Made by a program: the position numbers and the translations under genes. The notes below the pieces were generated by a model. The model worked only from the letters and a program-made list of their open reading frames with translations, did no database searches and had not been told where the DNA came from. A DNA stretch of 64,000 nt, from the NCBI RefSeq assembly GCF_013363975.1, contig NZ_JABWGN010000012.1, forward strand, positions 31,423 to 95,422. The letters are read 5' to 3'. The DNA is from Nonomuraea montanisoli. GTDB lineage: Bacteria > Actinomycetota > Actinomycetes > Streptosporangiales > Streptosporangiaceae. Shown here piece after piece: positions 63,430-64,000 of the stretch; the first letter of the stretch is position 1; every line of letters begins with the position of its first letter.

Positions 63430-64000
63430 CGCAGGTCCTTCACCACGCGTCCGGCCTGGACGACGAGAACGGCGTTGGCGGGGTCGGCGAAGAGCTTCGG
63501 ATCTTCGAGCGGGTTGCCGTTCCAGAGCACGAGGTCTGCCTGCATTCCGGGCGCGATGACCCCCACCTGGTCCGACAGGCCGAGGATCTCGGCGTTGGTC
63601 TTGGTTGCCGCCACGAGGGCTTCCATCGGTGTCTCCAACTCCGCACGCAACCTGAGCTCTTCACCTCGGCGGTCCTGAGCCGGACCGATGAGATCGGAAC
63701 CCAGCCCGATCCGCACTCCGGCCTCCTTGGCGGCAGCGAGCGCCTCGGTCATCCGCTCACGGACACCCAGCACACGATCGCGGACCGACTCGCCGAGGCC
63801 GGCTTCCGCGGGGTCGTGGAGCAGTCGCTCGACGACGGCGAACGTGGGCACAAGGGCGACCCCGCGCGTGGCCATCAAGGTGGCCGTGGGCTCATCGAGG
63901 TCGGTGCCGTGCTCGACACAGCGCGCCCCGGCCTCGACCGCGTTCCGAATGCCCTCATTGTTGTGGGCGTGAACCGTCACGTAAGTGCCCCGTGCCGCGG
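63426..64000 (-). CDS. Amidohydrolase-family protein (5' end outside window)
   Basis: The visible 191 codons are the C-terminal part of an imidazolonepropionase/prolidase-like amidohydrolase: ARGTYVTVHAHN (metal-binding His-x-His), CVEHGTDLD, GVRIGLGSDLIGPA (metal Asp) and the end IAPGMQADLVLWNGNPLEDP. It hydrolyses an amide or similar bond using a metal centre. First gene visible in the operon amidohydrolase-esterase-FAD oxidoreductase, which together could form a degradation route for an amide- and ester-containing amine compound; this is inference. Confidence 0.9.
   Translation of the reverse strand, partial: AARGTYVTVHAHNNEGIRNAVEAGARCVEHGTDLDEPTATLMATRGVALVPTFAVVERLLHDPAEAGLGESVRDRVLGVRERMTEALAAAKEAGVRIGLGSDLIGPAQDRRGEELRLRAELETPMEALVAATKTNAEILGLSDQVGVIAPGMQADLVLWNGNPLEDPKLFADPANAVLVVQAGRVVKDLR

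Overview
The window is high-GC DNA with dense gene packing, Shine-Dalgarno-led starts (including GTG and TTG), CUT1-type sugar uptake genes without a dedicated ATPase, a mycothiol-type enzyme and an LLM-class (F420-type) oxidoreductase. All of this points to a filamentous actinomycete, probably of the Streptosporangiales/Streptomycetales kind; the genus is an inference.

Region 1 (1-21.9 kb) is a glycan-degradation locus. It holds two alpha-L-fucosidase-type GH29 enzymes with PA14 and discoidin-like domains (3553-5811, 6729-8855), two related secreted TIM-barrel glycosidases (1-1890, cut by the window edge; 19710-21887, with a ricin-type lectin tail) and a large GH95-like six-hairpin enzyme (16304-19642). 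It also holds a sugar operon of GH13 glucosidase, binding lipoprotein, two permeases and a Gfo/Idh/MocA oxidoreductase (10119-16210). Decayed genes sit between them: an M6 protease, a second sugar-binding protein, and the ROK repressor that should control the operon. Two near-identical 28-bp AT-rich operators (2201, 10012) link the glycosidase at the left edge with the sugar operon.

Region 2 (22-34.6 kb) holds small hypothetical genes, efflux genes with local repressors (an MFS pump beside a 56-residue RHH regulator and a VOC protein; a TetR/MFS pair; a TetR/ABC pair with two palindromic operators) and a frameshifted ABC-F gene.

Region 3 (34.7-37.6 kb) is the most interesting part. A cytochrome P450 gene is followed after 17 bases by a 21-codon gene with a perfect Shine-Dalgarno whose product ends in Ala-Trp-Phe-Ile-Trp, then by a strong hairpin and a SAM methyltransferase gene. 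The peptide end closely resembles the tryptorubin core AWYIWY, so this looks like a compact atropopeptide-type (P450-crosslinked) RiPP cluster with a core that differs from the one I know.

Region 4 (39.7-45.2 kb) is a second sugar locus: GH1 beta-glucosidase, divergent TetR repressor, MFS sugar transporter and GH36 alpha-galactosidase. The same AACATGA-N7-TCATGTT palindrome lies in both promoters. Region 5 (45.2-64 kb) is mixed. It has Tn3 transposase scraps, a LacI gene without its DNA-binding domain, a MarR/flavin reductase/ABM monooxygenase set, an LLM oxidoreductase, a methyltransferase, secreted proteins, a GH5 endoglycoceramidase-like enzyme, a LysR/DUF1330 pair and, at the right edge, an overlapping amidohydrolase-esterase-FAD oxidoreductase operon cut by the window end.

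All assignments come from reading translated sequence by eye; no search was run.
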